Assembly: GCA_024663395.1 (NCBI GenBank)
Contig: JANFAH010000060.1
Span: 186,001 to 250,000 of the forward strand
Origin: Pisolithus tinctorius
Taxonomy: Eukaryota > Basidiomycota > Agaricomycetes > Boletales > Pisolithaceae
Reading direction: 5' to 3'
Length of the DNA stretch: 64,000 nt
In this document: positions 1-12,369 of the stretch, piece after piece
How positions within the stretch are numbered: the first letter of the stretch is position 1
Layout: each line of letters begins with the position of its first letter
Program-made: the position numbers and the translations under genes
The notes under the pieces: generated by a model
What the model was told of the DNA's origin: nothing
What the model saw: only the letters and a program-made list of their open reading frames with translations
The model's database searches: none

Positions 1-503
1 TGTAAATATAAAGTGAGCTGCGCCGACGGGACATGTGCTCCTCGGGGTGCGAGGGGATCAACAAGGTCTGTGGTCGGGCTTCCCATTCTGCGAGGTGGAT
101 TATTTTCGGACTGTCCAGCGCGGTCGCAGGCCGTCGTCGTGTGCAGTCGTGGCCAGACGACCGGACATGCCAACTCCCGAGCCCCACACTGCCTCGTCGG
201 ATGGAAAAAGGCAAGTCCGTGTACTTCAACCCACCGTCCTGGCGAGTTCCGATCAGGTTTCTCTGTCTACGGTTCTGGACGAGTTGCTGCTGCTTCGAAC
301 GATATATTGCACGTCGGAAATGGCCGTGCGCGGGGTGTTTGTGCGGTGTACCCTTGCAGCGACGCGACGGTCTCCCTCTCTTCTGCGGGTCCAGCCGTGC
401 CTGGCAATTCGTTCCCGCGAGTGGCTTCCGAAGACAGGGTACATACTGGCGCTGTCCTGCGTGTATAGTGGACTGGCTAAGCTACGAATACACATCATCT
501 CCC
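1..503. other. Left edge, no gene called
   Basis: Three overlapping forward frames stay open here (up to about 250 codons). They run antisense into the last exon of the reverse-strand gene that ends at 504, differ in composition from every other protein in the window, and show no recognisable domain. I read the stretch as 3' flanking DNA of that gene. A partial gene entering from the left cannot be excluded. Confidence 0.4.
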
Positions 504-1341
504 CTACAGCTGCCCTCCGAACGGGAATCCCATGCCATCGAAGCCACTGCCCCCACTCGAGGATGGACTGCTCGAGTCGTACGTGCCGCCCTCGGAACCG
601 AAGACAACGGAACCCGGCTCAGCTATATAATTAGACGAGGGGTCCACGTGTCGATACGAATCATTTCCATCGTGCGCGACAACCACTTCAGCGGACAAGT
701 CCAGAAACTACCCACACGCGTAACCGGTCAGTCTGCGAAGGGAGTGGTCGGGCACGTACGACTTGTTCCTCGGCCAGAATACTCTGGTGGAGGTTTTTGT
801 TGACGCTCTGCATGTGCACGAGAAGCGTACGAATGCTGCGCGAGGAGAGACCCCTGTAAGTGGAGACGCGCTCGAGGGCCAAGGGGGGCGTGTGCACGAG
901 TCTGAGTTGCTCGTGCAAGTACAGGACGTAATGTTCCAAGCACTCTAGGTAGTGCCGCTTCTTCTCATGCGACGAAATCGTATCCCTATGTGTGTGTATT
1001 TTAATCACCAGCCGAAACGGCAACGGAATCGTCCAAACGTACGGGTCGGTGGGCACGAAGCCAATTTCCTCGGCGACAGCACGCTGGCGGGCCTTGCGCT
1101 GTGTCTCTGTTTTGTTTACCAGAGCAGCGTCGAGGTCTGATGTCGAGGGGAGGGGATGTTTAGGTTTGTCAAGAGCGCTGTGGTGATGGAGCAGGTCCGA
1201 GGGGGTGGGAATGAGGGTCTGTGGGGTGTCTGTGAACATGTGTGTGGTGGGCTGCTCTGGCTGGGGCGGTGGCAAAGCGATGTCGTAGGCATAGGTGTAG
1301 TCGTAGTTGAGGGGGAGGTACTGGTGGTGGAATGGGAGCAT
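504..1341 (-). CDS. Basic/coiled-coil protein of unknown function, copy A of a head-to-head paralogous pair
   Basis: Three exons: 1341-1043, 985-760 and 707-504, giving 242 residues. The introns are 57 nt and 52 nt; the 57-nt one is a multiple of three, so the frame runs through it. Residues 1-75 are low complexity. A basic stretch (QRKARQR) follows at about residue 83. Then comes a helical segment with regular leucines (YLECLEHYV, LHEQLRLV), a YRGL motif, more helix, and a Gly/Ser-rich acidic tail. The layout recalls a degenerate bZIP protein, but the classical asparagine-arginine spacing of a bZIP basic region is not seen. Its closest visible relative is the divergently transcribed gene at 1735-2621, which matches in length, YRGL motif and two intron positions with their phases. 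A nuclear DNA-binding role is inference only. Confidence 0.72.
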
Positions 1342-1734
1342 GGTGGCCGTCGACGTCGACCGGGGGAGGGCCAGACCAGGAGCAAGTTATAACCCGGCGA
1401 CACGGCTCAGGGGTTGGTCGCAGAAGGCAAGCCGGTGTCCGTTCGGGGCAACTCCGGTTTGCAGATCACGCACTTCCCCGAGGAGCTTGTTTTCTCGAAT
1501 TCCGGGCCCAAACCAGCAAGTGTCCTGCCCCGTCTGTGCATGACACATCTGCCCCTTTGGGAATGTCTTCGAGCCATCGCGGAGATCTAATTCAAAATGA
1601 TCCAGCCTCAGCGACGTGCAATTTAGACCAGAGCGGAAGGTAAGTTTAATATTAAATCTCCGACTCGGACTTCCTTTTCGGGGCCAACTGGTATTTAATC
1701 ATTTCTGGCCGGCCCTCGTCCTCACCGCAAAGAG

Positions 1735-2621
1735 ATGTACTCGGGCATCCCCATCGACCCTCTGCTTGCCGCCTACTCGTCCTCCTCTGCGGACATCTAT
1801 GGTCTCGCAGAATGCCACCCAGACCCATCATCTTACCCGCCCTCCACACTCTCCTCCTCCACCGCCTCGTCAAGTGTGGACATCCCCCTCTCCACCCACC
1901 CAAAGTTGTCCCCCCGCGATTCGAGTCGTTCAGCTGCCAGAATTACCATCGCACACCCCTACGCCCGTCTATACGCCAAAAAGGACAGTACGAAACGTCG
2001 CAAAATATGGAATCATGTGCTCGAAAAGCAGCTCTTTTCGCCCCAAGAACTGTTCGTAATGCGCTTTACCCCCGTTTCTGCTAGAACACCCGCTCAATAG
2101 ATCATCGCTAGATCGACCATGGGCGCCCCTCACAGACGCACTATTTACATTGCTTCCCTGGAAGCCCATATCGATCGCCTTCACAATCAGCTCCTCAGCA
2201 GTGGCTTATATCCAATCCCCTTTAATCGCCTCGAACCTTACCGCGGCCTCAATTCCAAAACTGCAAAGGTACCCGCTTACGTACCACGATCGCCAGCTTC
2301 TCACTCTCCCCACAGAGCATGGTTGCAGGCCTCCAGCACGATGCTACACAGTCGAAATTAAAACTCCTCGAACTAGAACGTTCTGTGAGTTTCTCCCCCT
2401 CACGCACGCCCTCCTCGTGCTTACTTCCCCTTTAGAACACCAATTTGCGCAAGTTTCTGGGCAAATACGACCCCAATGCTATCTCTTTGTCGCATTCTTC
2501 GGCACCTTCCACCCTCGCACTCGAAGCTGACGTCCGCAGGCACTCGGTAGACTCGTCTGGGATCGGTATGGGCACACACACAAACGTGAACCACGGTAGC
2601 TACTGTTCCTACTATCCGTGA
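1735..2621 (+). CDS. Basic/coiled-coil protein of unknown function, copy B of a head-to-head paralogous pair
   Basis: Four exons: 1735-2051, 2112-2268, 2316-2384 and 2436-2621, again 242 residues. The first intron was placed so that QEL runs directly into STMGAPHRR; this puts it at the same residue and phase (2) as the first intron of the copy at 504-1341. The last intron (phase 0) also matches. One additional intron, after NSKTAK, is unique to this copy. Domain order: Ser/Pro-rich N-terminus, basic run KRRKIWNH near residue 90, leucine-spaced helix (IYIASLEAHIDRLHNQL), YRGL motif, second helix ending ELERS, polar tail. The two start codons lie 393 bp apart. I recall similar hypothetical proteins in mushrooms but know no assigned function; a bZIP-like regulator is a guess. 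Confidence 0.75.
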
Positions 2622-3448
2622 TCTTCCGCGCGAGATATAGTGTACGCAAGCGCTCGCGGGTAGTGTTAATGTCTTCCCCCGAATTACTTAGTTTGTTGTA
2701 TGTACGTTTTCTGAGCACTTCGATTTTCAGGCCTTGTCTGGAATCTTAATATTGATGATATCGTCTCACGCTGTGGTGCGAGAATGGAAAACAGTTGGGC
2801 GCCTTGTGAGTCATCTCAAAGAAGAGGGTATTAATTCCAGGTGCATTTTTAGGGGGCGTTGTGAGAGTCCACAAGCAATTTTCATTACATGTTTGCTGGA
2901 GCCCTTAGCATGCTGCGTTCCGGATATGCAATGGATAAAGTTGCCTGATGGTTGCTTCTCCGGCACTTGGCGAACCCGACTTGCGCACACTCACCGCTGC
3001 TCGTGAGAGAATACATTCATTAATAAAAGAAAGGAAAACCCTCGCGGCGAGACCCAGAACGAACAAGGCAGGGTCTTCCGCACCGGGCTGCGTTGGTGGG
3101 TGTGCTGGAGAGGGAGGCGATGGTGACGAGACTCTCGATTGCAAACGCATGTGGCGTAAACCGGGTGAAAGCCATACGTGAGCAGGTGCGAACTTGTTCC
3201 TCCAACCCTGGACAAGTCTATTCCTTATCAACTTACTCAATTTTAGTGCCTTGCCTTGAGGTGATGGAGCATGCACCTCGCTGGCCGTCATCCGATCGGA
3301 ACGGCTGGCCCGTAGGTCACGATACACCCTAACGTACCACACCCTGCACTCGATCGGACGCCATCCTCATTACCAATTAGTAGCACACACCTGCGACCAA
3401 GTAGTCATCGTCGTTTTTCTGGCGATATCATCGCCCCCCTCGCCACTC
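2622..3448. other. Intergenic, no gene called
   Basis: About 830 bp between the convergent ends of copy B and RIO2. A reverse frame of 145 codons (3342-2905) opens with GTG, is rich in Arg, Pro and Ser, and has no motif I recognise. A short forward frame near 2734 looks equally random. I see no tRNA, repeat or inverted-repeat structure here. Confidence 0.4.
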
Positions 3449-5370
<1,922 letters not shown>

Positions 5371-5476
5371 TATGGTCGTGTCGATCGAGACGAGGGTTTA
5401 TCGGAGAACTGCCAAGACGGGACATGTCGCCGGGACTCAGCAACTTTCATCGACGCGGTACACTGTGATACACCAA

Positions 5477-6411
5477 ATGCCTACTGGCAATGCAGCTATC
5501 CGCAAGGCCAACAAGGTTAATACATCTCTCCATTCCACCGTATGTTTTCGGCCTCTCATGCTCCTATAGGCAACAGTGGCGGAACTCGCAGTTTCTGTCC
5601 CCGCCTTGTACCAGGCAGATGGTCGCCAGTACGCACTTTCTTCTCCTTTCGCGTGCATCTCTCTAATACGACTAAGGTTCAGGATCTCCGTAAGAACGGC
5701 AAAAGACCTCTCCGAGCACGAGCGCGCCCAGATATGGGAGTTGTTCGAGGAGAACATGTATACCCTGTACGAACGAGCTCGCAACACGCTCTCTCATTCG
5801 CAACCTTTCTCACGTCGAAAGTTAGCTACGTCGACTCATCGTTTGGGTGGACCCCAAGATCTAAGAAGCAGGAAATGTTCGATGCGCGATCTCGTTTCAT
5901 AATCGCTTCTCAAGAGAACGCCCTAACTCCTAACCCGCTGGACATCGTTGCATACACCATTTTTCGCTTCGACAGGGAGGAACGTCAGGATGTCATTTAC
6001 TGGTACGCCCTGAGTGATTTTTGTCGACCGACTCTTGCATGTCGCGTGTAAGTTATGAACTTCAGGTTTCCAAGAGCGCCAGACATTGTGGTCTTGGGAA
6101 ACTACTCACGCAGAAACTTTCCGACATCGGCGCAACATGGGGAATGGAGAAAGTCATGCTCACAGTCTTCAAAGGTTGTGTGTAGGTTGAATGACCTTCG
6201 TACCTCTTCTAACCCCTCCCAGAAAACCAGTTGGCACTCTCGTTCTATCGCTCTGTCGGGTAGGAAACCTCTCCCAATCCATCCTCGTCGATGTTTATGA
6301 TTTCCCTGCAGCTTTTCTATCGATGAGATTTCGCCAGATCATCTGGCCAATTCAGAAGAGGGAGCTTCATACAATACCGACTATTTCATTCTGTCAATCC
6401 CAATACTATGA
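5477..6411 (+). CDS. NAA40: N-alpha-acetyltransferase 40 (NatD), histone H4/H2A N-terminal acetylation
   Basis: NatD acetylates the N-terminal serine of histones H4 and H2A. The start chosen is MPTGNAAIRKANK at 5477 (exon 1 ends at 5515). Then come AKDLSEHERAQIWELFEENM, LYVDSSFGW, RSRFIIA, VAYTIFRFD and IYCYELQVSK, the acetyl-CoA loop region ARHCGLGKLL, MEKVMLTVFKENQLALSFY and a short tail ending YFILSIPIL. These match the NAA40 landmarks (NM.TLYE..GW, SHFRFD, YCYE.QL, GLGK, VMLTVFK.N). About seven short introns are needed. The glycine-rich loop reads HCGLGK, a slight change from the usual R-x-x-G-x-G/A start. An in-frame ATG upstream at 5372 would lie almost on top of the RIO2 start, so I prefer 5477. 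Confidence 0.9.
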
Positions 6412-6558
6412 TACAGGCTCACACGTGCAATACTAAGCGGTAACATTTCGGAAGTATGTACATACACCGTACAGAAAAGCGAGCAGATACTAGGTAGGAG
6501 ATACAATTACATGTCAGAATAGTCCAAGTAGTGCATTACAATCACCACGCCCAACATT

Positions 6559-8173
6559 TTATTCTTCAAAGTCCTTGTAAGGTGGGAGGTCCTCTGAATC
6601 TTTCTGTTCTCCCTGGTTCTGACTTGCGCCTCCTCCACCCGCACGAACACGCTCTTGTTCTTCCCTTTCCAGCCGCTTCTTCTCGTCTTCAGCAGATTCG
6701 AACTGTGGCTTAGGGGCGCTGGTAGCAGAACGCTCCACCTCTTCGCGCTCAAGACGTTTCTTTTCTTCTTCAGCGGTCTCCCCGTGCGACTGAGGGCTAC
6801 CGTAAAGGTCGTCCACCGAGTCCTTTCGGACTTGATCGCCATGCGATCCACTCCGCACATCCTTCAATGAACCACTGGCAGGTCCTGGACCGGAAGGCCC
6901 AGCAGAGAGAGGCACACCAGTTTCCGCGACCGTAGGGACGCCTCCAGGGATGGATGATCCGGGGGAACCCTCACCCACTGGATGCGGACCTGGGGATGGA
7001 TGTGCGGGAATTGATGCCGGGCTTCTGTTTAACGCATTCGGGTCGATAGGTGCGGGTGAAGGGCTCTTGCGTTCAGTTTCGCCTGGGGGCGGAGTCACCG
7101 AGAGACCGGGATGTGTTGGCTCTCCTGCCGGTATATTGTTAAGCTCAGAAGCATGGCTCTCGCCGAACGAACGTGTGTCAGAGCGAGAAAGGTCAGCCAC
7201 GGGCAAGGTGGTCAGTCCAGGCCTGTAGTGGTCAAGAGCCCTTTGGAGAGCTGCACGAGCCCCGGCAGTTTGTTGTGCACCGGTGTATGGGTTGTTCTGG
7301 GTAGGTGGCAACGCGGGCAAAGCTTCAATGATGGGATTCGCAGCTTGCGAGAGCAAGATCAATTTCTCGCCATACTGGAAAAGCAGGTCAGTCATCAAGG
7401 GGGCAATCTATCACAAGTACTAGTCGCCTACCTCGCGGATTGCCTCCCACTTCGCCCTCTCGCTATCCCTGACGGCCTTACGCTTCAGGATCAGAATTTC
7501 TTTTTCTTGTGACTCGTCATTCTTTTCTGCCCGAGCCAGTTGATCCTCAAGTTCGGCGATCTGGCGTTCCGCGTTTTTGTCCTGGCTGTGCTCGAGTTTT
7601 CTGATGCGAGTTTGCAGGTTGGCACGAACGTTCCGCTTCGGTGTAATGGCCGATTCTGCGTCGCGAAGTGCTTTGAGAGGGGACCTGGCAGCATCGAGTT
7701 TGACGGCCAACGACGAAGCAATCGATCCATTTACGAAATTGAGATACGCCAGCCGATCTGTGACTGCAAGGGAGCAAGCAACATTAGTGACAAATCCGAG
7801 GCCGATCGCATCGATGATGCTCACCATCTCTGAGATCGGCTTCATCACCTTGACCCCAAGTGTACAATTCTTTGCTCTGCGCCTTGGCGTCTCTTGCAAG
7901 ACTATCCAAGTCGAGCGCAACGCCCTTCTCGGTCGTGATTATGCGTTGGATGGGCGTGGTATTTGTGTACTGCTGGCCGATGTTGCGCAGCTGGAACTGC
8001 AAAGTCTCGAGGGTATGGGACCGGGTTCCACCACCCTGGGCAGCTGCTTGATTGGCAGAAGGCTGCTCGCCCCCTCCAGAGGATGCACCAGGGACATGAC
8101 CAGCCAGGGGGGACTGGTTGATCGCGCTCTGCGCTTTGTCTGCGATCTGAGAAAAGAAACCTGAAAACGACAT
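6559..8173 (-). CDS. PIL1: Eisosome core protein, Pil1/Lsp1 family BAR protein
   Basis: Pil1/Lsp1 proteins form the BAR-domain coat of eisosomes, the furrow-like plasma-membrane domains of fungi. The ATG at 8173 opens with MSFSGFFSQIADKAQSAIN. Then come HTLETLQFQLRNIGQQY, RIITTEKGVALDLDSLARD and KELYTWGQ. The coiled arms carry DRLAYLNFVNGSIASSLAVK, RSPLKALRDAE, RNVRANLQTRIRKLEHS and ERAKWEAIRE, and the domain closes with LLFQYGEKLILLSQ. The BAR part is followed by about 200 disordered Pro/Ser/Glu-rich residues with repeated EKKRLEREE segments, ending DLPPYKDFEE. Two or three short introns interrupt the BAR part. The tail is longer than in yeast Pil1. A phosphoregulatory role for the tail is inference. 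Confidence 0.93.
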
Positions 8174-8493
8174 GATACAAGTCTGTAGGAAGGAAGGAAG
8201 TCACGAATGCGACGACAGCTGTGGGGGTCGAGGGTTATATACCCAAATTGCGCCGCAGCCACTATGGCGTCAGTGACGGTGTTGGACTCCAGATCGCTGC
8301 GGCTACACAGCCACTGGGACACACAGGTATTGCTACACAGACTACACACAACATATTTCATTCATTATACCGGTCTTGCTATGGGAGTCTACAGCGCAGC
8401 ATTCGAAAACTGGCCTCTCGGATAAAACAAATAAATCAGCCAGAAGGAAAACGCGAACCAACTCATACAGAAAAAACAGGAAGGCGATGTGCC

Positions 8494-9597
8494 CTAGACA
8501 ATGATCTTCTTCGCTGTCTTGCCCTTCTTCTCCGAGTCCTTGTGGGACAAGAACTCCACCTCGGTCGCAAGCGGCCCTGCCAACTTTTGTGGCTCCGGAT
8601 ATCCAAGGACATTCGTCTTGAAATGCCGCCCTATGACCTCGATTCGCTCACGCAACTTGTCCTCCTCCAATGAGGGGGCAAGCCGCGTCCAAATCGAAAG
8701 TCGGTAAAACTGAGGTCGGGTCGAGACGATCACCCCGGTAATTAGCGACTGTGGGTTAGGGTCTGACGGATCTGCGTTCGTAAGATAGGGGTCGAATGTC
8801 TCCCCAATGGCAGCGAGCATCTATCATCGCTTCAGCGCTCAAAGGAAGCCAACGCTGGGAATGTGCACATACCGTATAGAGCCACATTTTGTCTACGTTG
8901 CCCCTGTTCTTTTCTTTTGGCAGCTGTATACTCCATTTTCCGCCATGCTTGTTTGCCTCATCTTCCCAAGCCGGGATGATGCCCTCCTTCAAGACTAGGT
9001 TTGGTGCGACAAAGTATGCAACATCACTCTGCACTCACCTTGAAAAGATAGTAATTGGCTTTCTGAGGAAGTTGTGAGGGAGGTACGATGTGGTTGTACA
9101 AGCTAGCAACTTATGAAAATCACGACGACGGCTGGACAAAGATGACCTACCCCCAGAACTCTTCTACGCTATCGAAACTAATAACTCGTTTGATATCTTC
9201 CATCCACCCCTGCGCAGAAGCTGCGCTGGGTGTCTGAGGAAGCGGTGTCTGAGGGAAGGCGGTACTGGGGGTTTGGGGAAGGTTCCGGCCTTTTGTAGCC
9301 GGCGAATCAAACCAAAGTGTCCAAGCCGAGTAAAGGGGGTGCTGGCAAGTGCAACAGTGAACAATCTAAGATCGGCGGGAGAACGAAAGAGCATACTTTG
9401 ACGTTGAAATTGGCGGGGTCGCTGAAGACCGTTCGGATACCCTCAGCTTGGGCCTGCATGTCGACTTCCTGTATTTCGCCAGGTTCAGAGTCATCCCCCG
9501 TGGACTTGTGCTTGCTGCTGTCTGGGTTCTCAGCCAGAGCGGCGTTGAGAGCGGCTTTGTTGGCTTGCTGAGCGGATGCAGGGAGCGTGGAGGCCAT
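8494..9597 (-). CDS. Translation initiation factor eIF4E, mRNA cap-binding protein
   Basis: eIF4E binds the m7G cap and recruits eIF4G in the cytoplasm. The ATG at 9597 starts a variable acidic N-terminus (MASTLPASAQQANK). The core follows: HPLYSAWTLWFDSP after an intron, SVEEFWGLYNHIVPPSQL, NYYLFKEGIIPAWEDEAN, GGKWSIQLPK (cap-contacting Trp and Lys), MWLYTMLAAIGETFD, then ITGVIVSTRPQFYRLSIWTR. The conserved tryptophans expected for cap stacking are present. The C-terminus is Lys-rich and ends KTAKKIIV. An insertion between the first strand and SVEEFW is rich in Thr, Pro and Gln (NLPQTPSTA) and is longer than in yeast eIF4E. At least four introns are needed. Confidence 0.94.
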
Positions 9598-9784
9598 GCT
9601 GGGTTAAAACAAAGACAAAATTAATGCAATCCGGCTGCTTCTGAGAATCTTTGGGTGTGATACGACTGTCAAAGCCACTATCGAAAAGGCGAGCGAGGAG
9701 TCGATGCTTTTGTGATTTCCAATGGGTGGGAGCGTTGGTGCGTCGTCGTGTTTTTTTCGAGTTATTTATTTCTTATGTGATAAG

Positions 9785-9816
9785 ATGAAAATAATAATAA
9801 TAACAATAATAATAAT
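9785..9816. repeat. AAT-type simple repeat
   Basis: A short imperfect AAT/AAC microsatellite lies just upstream of the mitochondrial carrier gene, in the gap between the eIF4E start and that gene. It probably belongs to the shared promoter region. Confidence 0.7.
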
Positions 9817-9856
9817 GACTACGTATTCTCGGCCGTCCATCGTAGTCGCCTGCAGG

Positions 9857-11014
9857 ATGGACGCATTCCAGGCCAAGCTCGTCGCTGCAGCGATAGGCTC
9901 CATGGCAACTTCACTATCGAGTAGGTCCGCGTCTACACAGTCCATGCGAGTTGCATAATGAACACACGCTTTGTACAGTGACCCCCTTTGACGTCGTCAA
10001 GACCCGCCTTCAGACTCAACCCAAGGAACCGTTGTTTTCCCGGCCACCGCTCAACAAATGCTGTCAGCCGTCTCACATAACTTGCGTTCGGAACATGTCG
10101 TCCCTTGCCAGACCTCTAGAGGAGGTCGTGTGTGTATATGACCATGGCATGTTGCGTCGCGAACGAGTCAATGGCTTCCTCGATGCTATCCGACACATAT
10201 GGAGGCATGAGGGCATGCGCGGCCTCTGGAAAGGTGCTGGAACATCCCTGTAAGTACCACCACCCACACCTGAGAATCAAGACACTAATTTTGGCAAAGC
10301 TTAATCGGCGTGCCTTCGTCGACCATGTACATGCTGACTTACGACCACCTACTGCGAAACGTGTTTCCACATTTTATCTCATCGCCTACCCTCGTACCTC
10401 TGGTGGCTGGAATCACTGCTCGGACCGCCATTACCACTGCCTTATCCCCCCTTGAACTAATTCGTACTAACCTGCAGTCCACGCCCAAATCACCTGACCA
10501 GCCACATACGCTCTCTTCTGTGCTCCGATCAATAGGGGCAGTCGTCCGAAGACAAGGTGTTCTCTTCCTGTGGCGAGGTCTAGGCCCTACTTTATGGAGA
10601 GATGTGCCTTTTAGTGGCATCTACTGGGCAGGGTACGAAGGATGGAAGCGCTACTTTGAGTCTCGAGGTCAAAGCGGTGCATACGTCACATTTACTTGTG
10701 GGGCCATAAGCGGCACAACAGCCTCTCTACTGACGTCCCCTTTTGACGTCCTCAAAACCAGAAGGCAAGCATTACTTATGGCCGGAACAATTCCTTCCCA
10801 AGCAAGAGGTACAATACCCCTGTGCCTGCGGATAATTCGCACAGAAGGCCTAGCCGCGTTGTTTGCTGGTGTATGGCCACGGACAACCAAGATTGCCCCT
10901 GCCTGTGGTATCATGATCGCATGCTTCGAGGTACATTGCCAGAGATCCATTCGGTGACCTTTCGCTGACCCCTTTCACCAGGGCATTGGCAAGTTTTTGG
11001 TGAAGAAGGATTAG
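9857..11014 (+). CDS. MTM1: Mitochondrial carrier of the Mtm1 / SLC25A39-40 type
   Basis: These inner-membrane carriers are linked to mitochondrial glutathione import and to manganese/iron handling for Sod2. Three carrier repeats are visible. Repeat 1 has the signature TPFDVVKTRLQTQP and then HIWRHEGMRGLWKGAG. Repeat 2 has SPLELIRTNLQSTP and LFLWRGLGPTLWRDVPFS. Repeat 3 has SPFDVLKTRRQ and GLAALFAGVWPR. The SPLELIRT and PFSGIYWAGYE combination is typical of the SLC25A39/40 branch. Repeat 1 has the long insertion before HIWRHEG seen in this branch. The start at 9857 (MDAFQAKLVAAAIGS) was chosen for the usual position ahead of repeat 1; an in-frame ATG at 9815 is possible. The last exon encodes GIGKFLVKKD. 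Confidence 0.9.
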
Positions 11015-11160
11015 ACCCCATACCGTCTTGCATAGCTTTCACATTATGCGACAATATATTGAGCACTCACACATTCGTTTGATGCATCTCTACTGGTTTA
11101 TGGTATCCGTAATAACTCAACATGGTGTCATTACATGGTCCTCAGCCCAGACAATTATGA

Positions 11161-12258
11161 TCACCCCAACCGATTCAGCTGCTTCTTGGCACTTGAAAGC
11201 TTACCACCGACACGGTCGACGTCGTTTGTCAAGCCATCGAGCATTTCATTGTGTAGCCTGAGCTCTGCACCAATAGCTTCTCCGAGATGCCGTTGGCGCT
11301 GCAGGATGGTCGTTAACTGAGACAATTGAGCATCCTGCTGTTCCATCTGCACTTTCTGCAGCCCAAGTAAGCCATGGTCATCGAGAGGGCGAGTCTGCTC
11401 AGTCTCCTGTGGGTTCTTCAGAGCCGCACCGAATACGCGTGAAACGGGTTTGTTGCTCCCGAGGAGGGCAACCCGATCAGACTCGGGTGCGATGGAGACA
11501 TTGGTGAATGTGCCAGGAGTAGGTGTTGTCAGAGTATTTGCTCGAGAGGTATGACGGGCCACAGTAACTATCTTGCCCAGCTTCTCGCAGTCGTCCTGCA
11601 GTCGCGCGACCATGTCGGTCCTGCGCTGTAGTTCGCCCTCTGCCATCCCCGTCATACCTAGTTCCTGCAACCCCTCCGTCAGAATGCGCACACGAGAGAG
11701 GATCTCTGCTAATTTCTTCTTCGCCTGAACGTTTGCGGTGTGCGAGGCGCCCACGTCACCCCTATCGGAAAGCGTGTCCCGTCTGTTGATGTCCGCACGG
11801 GCGTCACGTATGCGGGACTGCAACTCGAGGTGCTCGTCAAGCCATGACGCCGAGGAGAATTGCATGGAGCCACTCCCAGCAGCTGGTGTTTGCTTTCCAA
11901 CTGGCACACCCAAGAATTCCCGGAACGCATAGCTCTCTCTCCACTTGTCCTCTTTAGCGCCAATGATTGCTCGGAGGTACGCCTCGAGCCCCGCTCTACG
12001 CTGTTCAATCGTCGAGCTCTCGTCTTTAAACGGGCCTTTGAAGATGGCAAACGTGTTCTTGGGTGGGAGCACCGCGGGTGGTGGCGAGCCGGTCGACTTG
12101 GTGAGTTCGGTGTGGAGTTCGACGAACTCGGAGTAGCGTCGCCACATCTGCCATGAACGAACATGAGCTTGTATTTCAATGCGGTATACGACATGGGGTT
12201 TGGGTGTCTGCCGCTCTTCGTGCCCGCGAATAGAGACTGCTTGAATGGCAGCGGCCAT
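11161..12258 (-). CDS. PX-domain SNARE, Vam7-like (vacuolar fusion)
   Basis: A single uninterrupted exon of 365 codons, unusual in this window. Residues about 1-120 form a PX domain: the strand HVVYRIEIQAH, then WRRYSEFVELHTEL with the phosphoinositide-binding Arg-Arg-Tyr, a proline-rich loop with PPKNTF, and a closing helix WRESYAFREFLGVP. The centre is helical and polar. The C-terminal 65 residues form a Qc-type SNARE coil: QMEQQDAQLSQL, ILQRQRHLGEAIGAEL, EMLDGLTNDVDRV. There is no transmembrane segment after the coil, as in yeast Vam7, which attaches through its PX domain to PI3P on the vacuole. I infer the same homotypic vacuole fusion role. Confidence 0.88.
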   Translation of the reverse strand: MAAAIQAVSIRGHEERQTPKPHVVYRIEIQAHVRSWQMWRRYSEFVELHTELTKSTGSPPPAVLPPKNTFAIFKGPFKDESSTIEQRRAGLEAYLRAIIGAKEDKWRESYAFREFLGVPVGKQTPAAGSGSMQFSSASWLDEHLELQSRIRDARADINRRDTLSDRGDVGASHTANVQAKKKLAEILSRVRILTEGLQELGMTGMAEGELQRRTDMVARLQDDCEKLGKIVTVARHTSRANTLTTPTPGTFTNVSIAPESDRVALLGSNKPVSRVFGAALKNPQETEQTRPLDDHGLLGLQKVQMEQQDAQLSQLTTILQRQRHLGEAIGAELRLHNEMLDGLTNDVDRVGGKLSSAKKQLNRLG

Positions 12259-12369
12259 GGTGGTATTGACGACTCTAGTCGCGTGCGCACGGCACTGATC
12301 TCCACACGACTCAACACAAACAAAGCACGTATCATCGGTACATATTATACAACACCTCGCGCCCCTCCA

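Noticed and set aside
35..803. Forward-strand genes at the left edge (199 and 256 codons)
   Set aside because: They are antisense to the exons of the reverse gene ending at 504 and show random composition without any motif.
504..2621. Divergent HD1/HD2 mating-type genes
   Set aside because: The head-to-head layout fits, but neither protein has a homeodomain (no WFxNxR-type recognition helix), and the two are paralogues of one unknown family.
2905..3342. Reverse 145-codon frame
   Set aside because: It starts with GTG, has no recognisable domain and no splice-joined extension.
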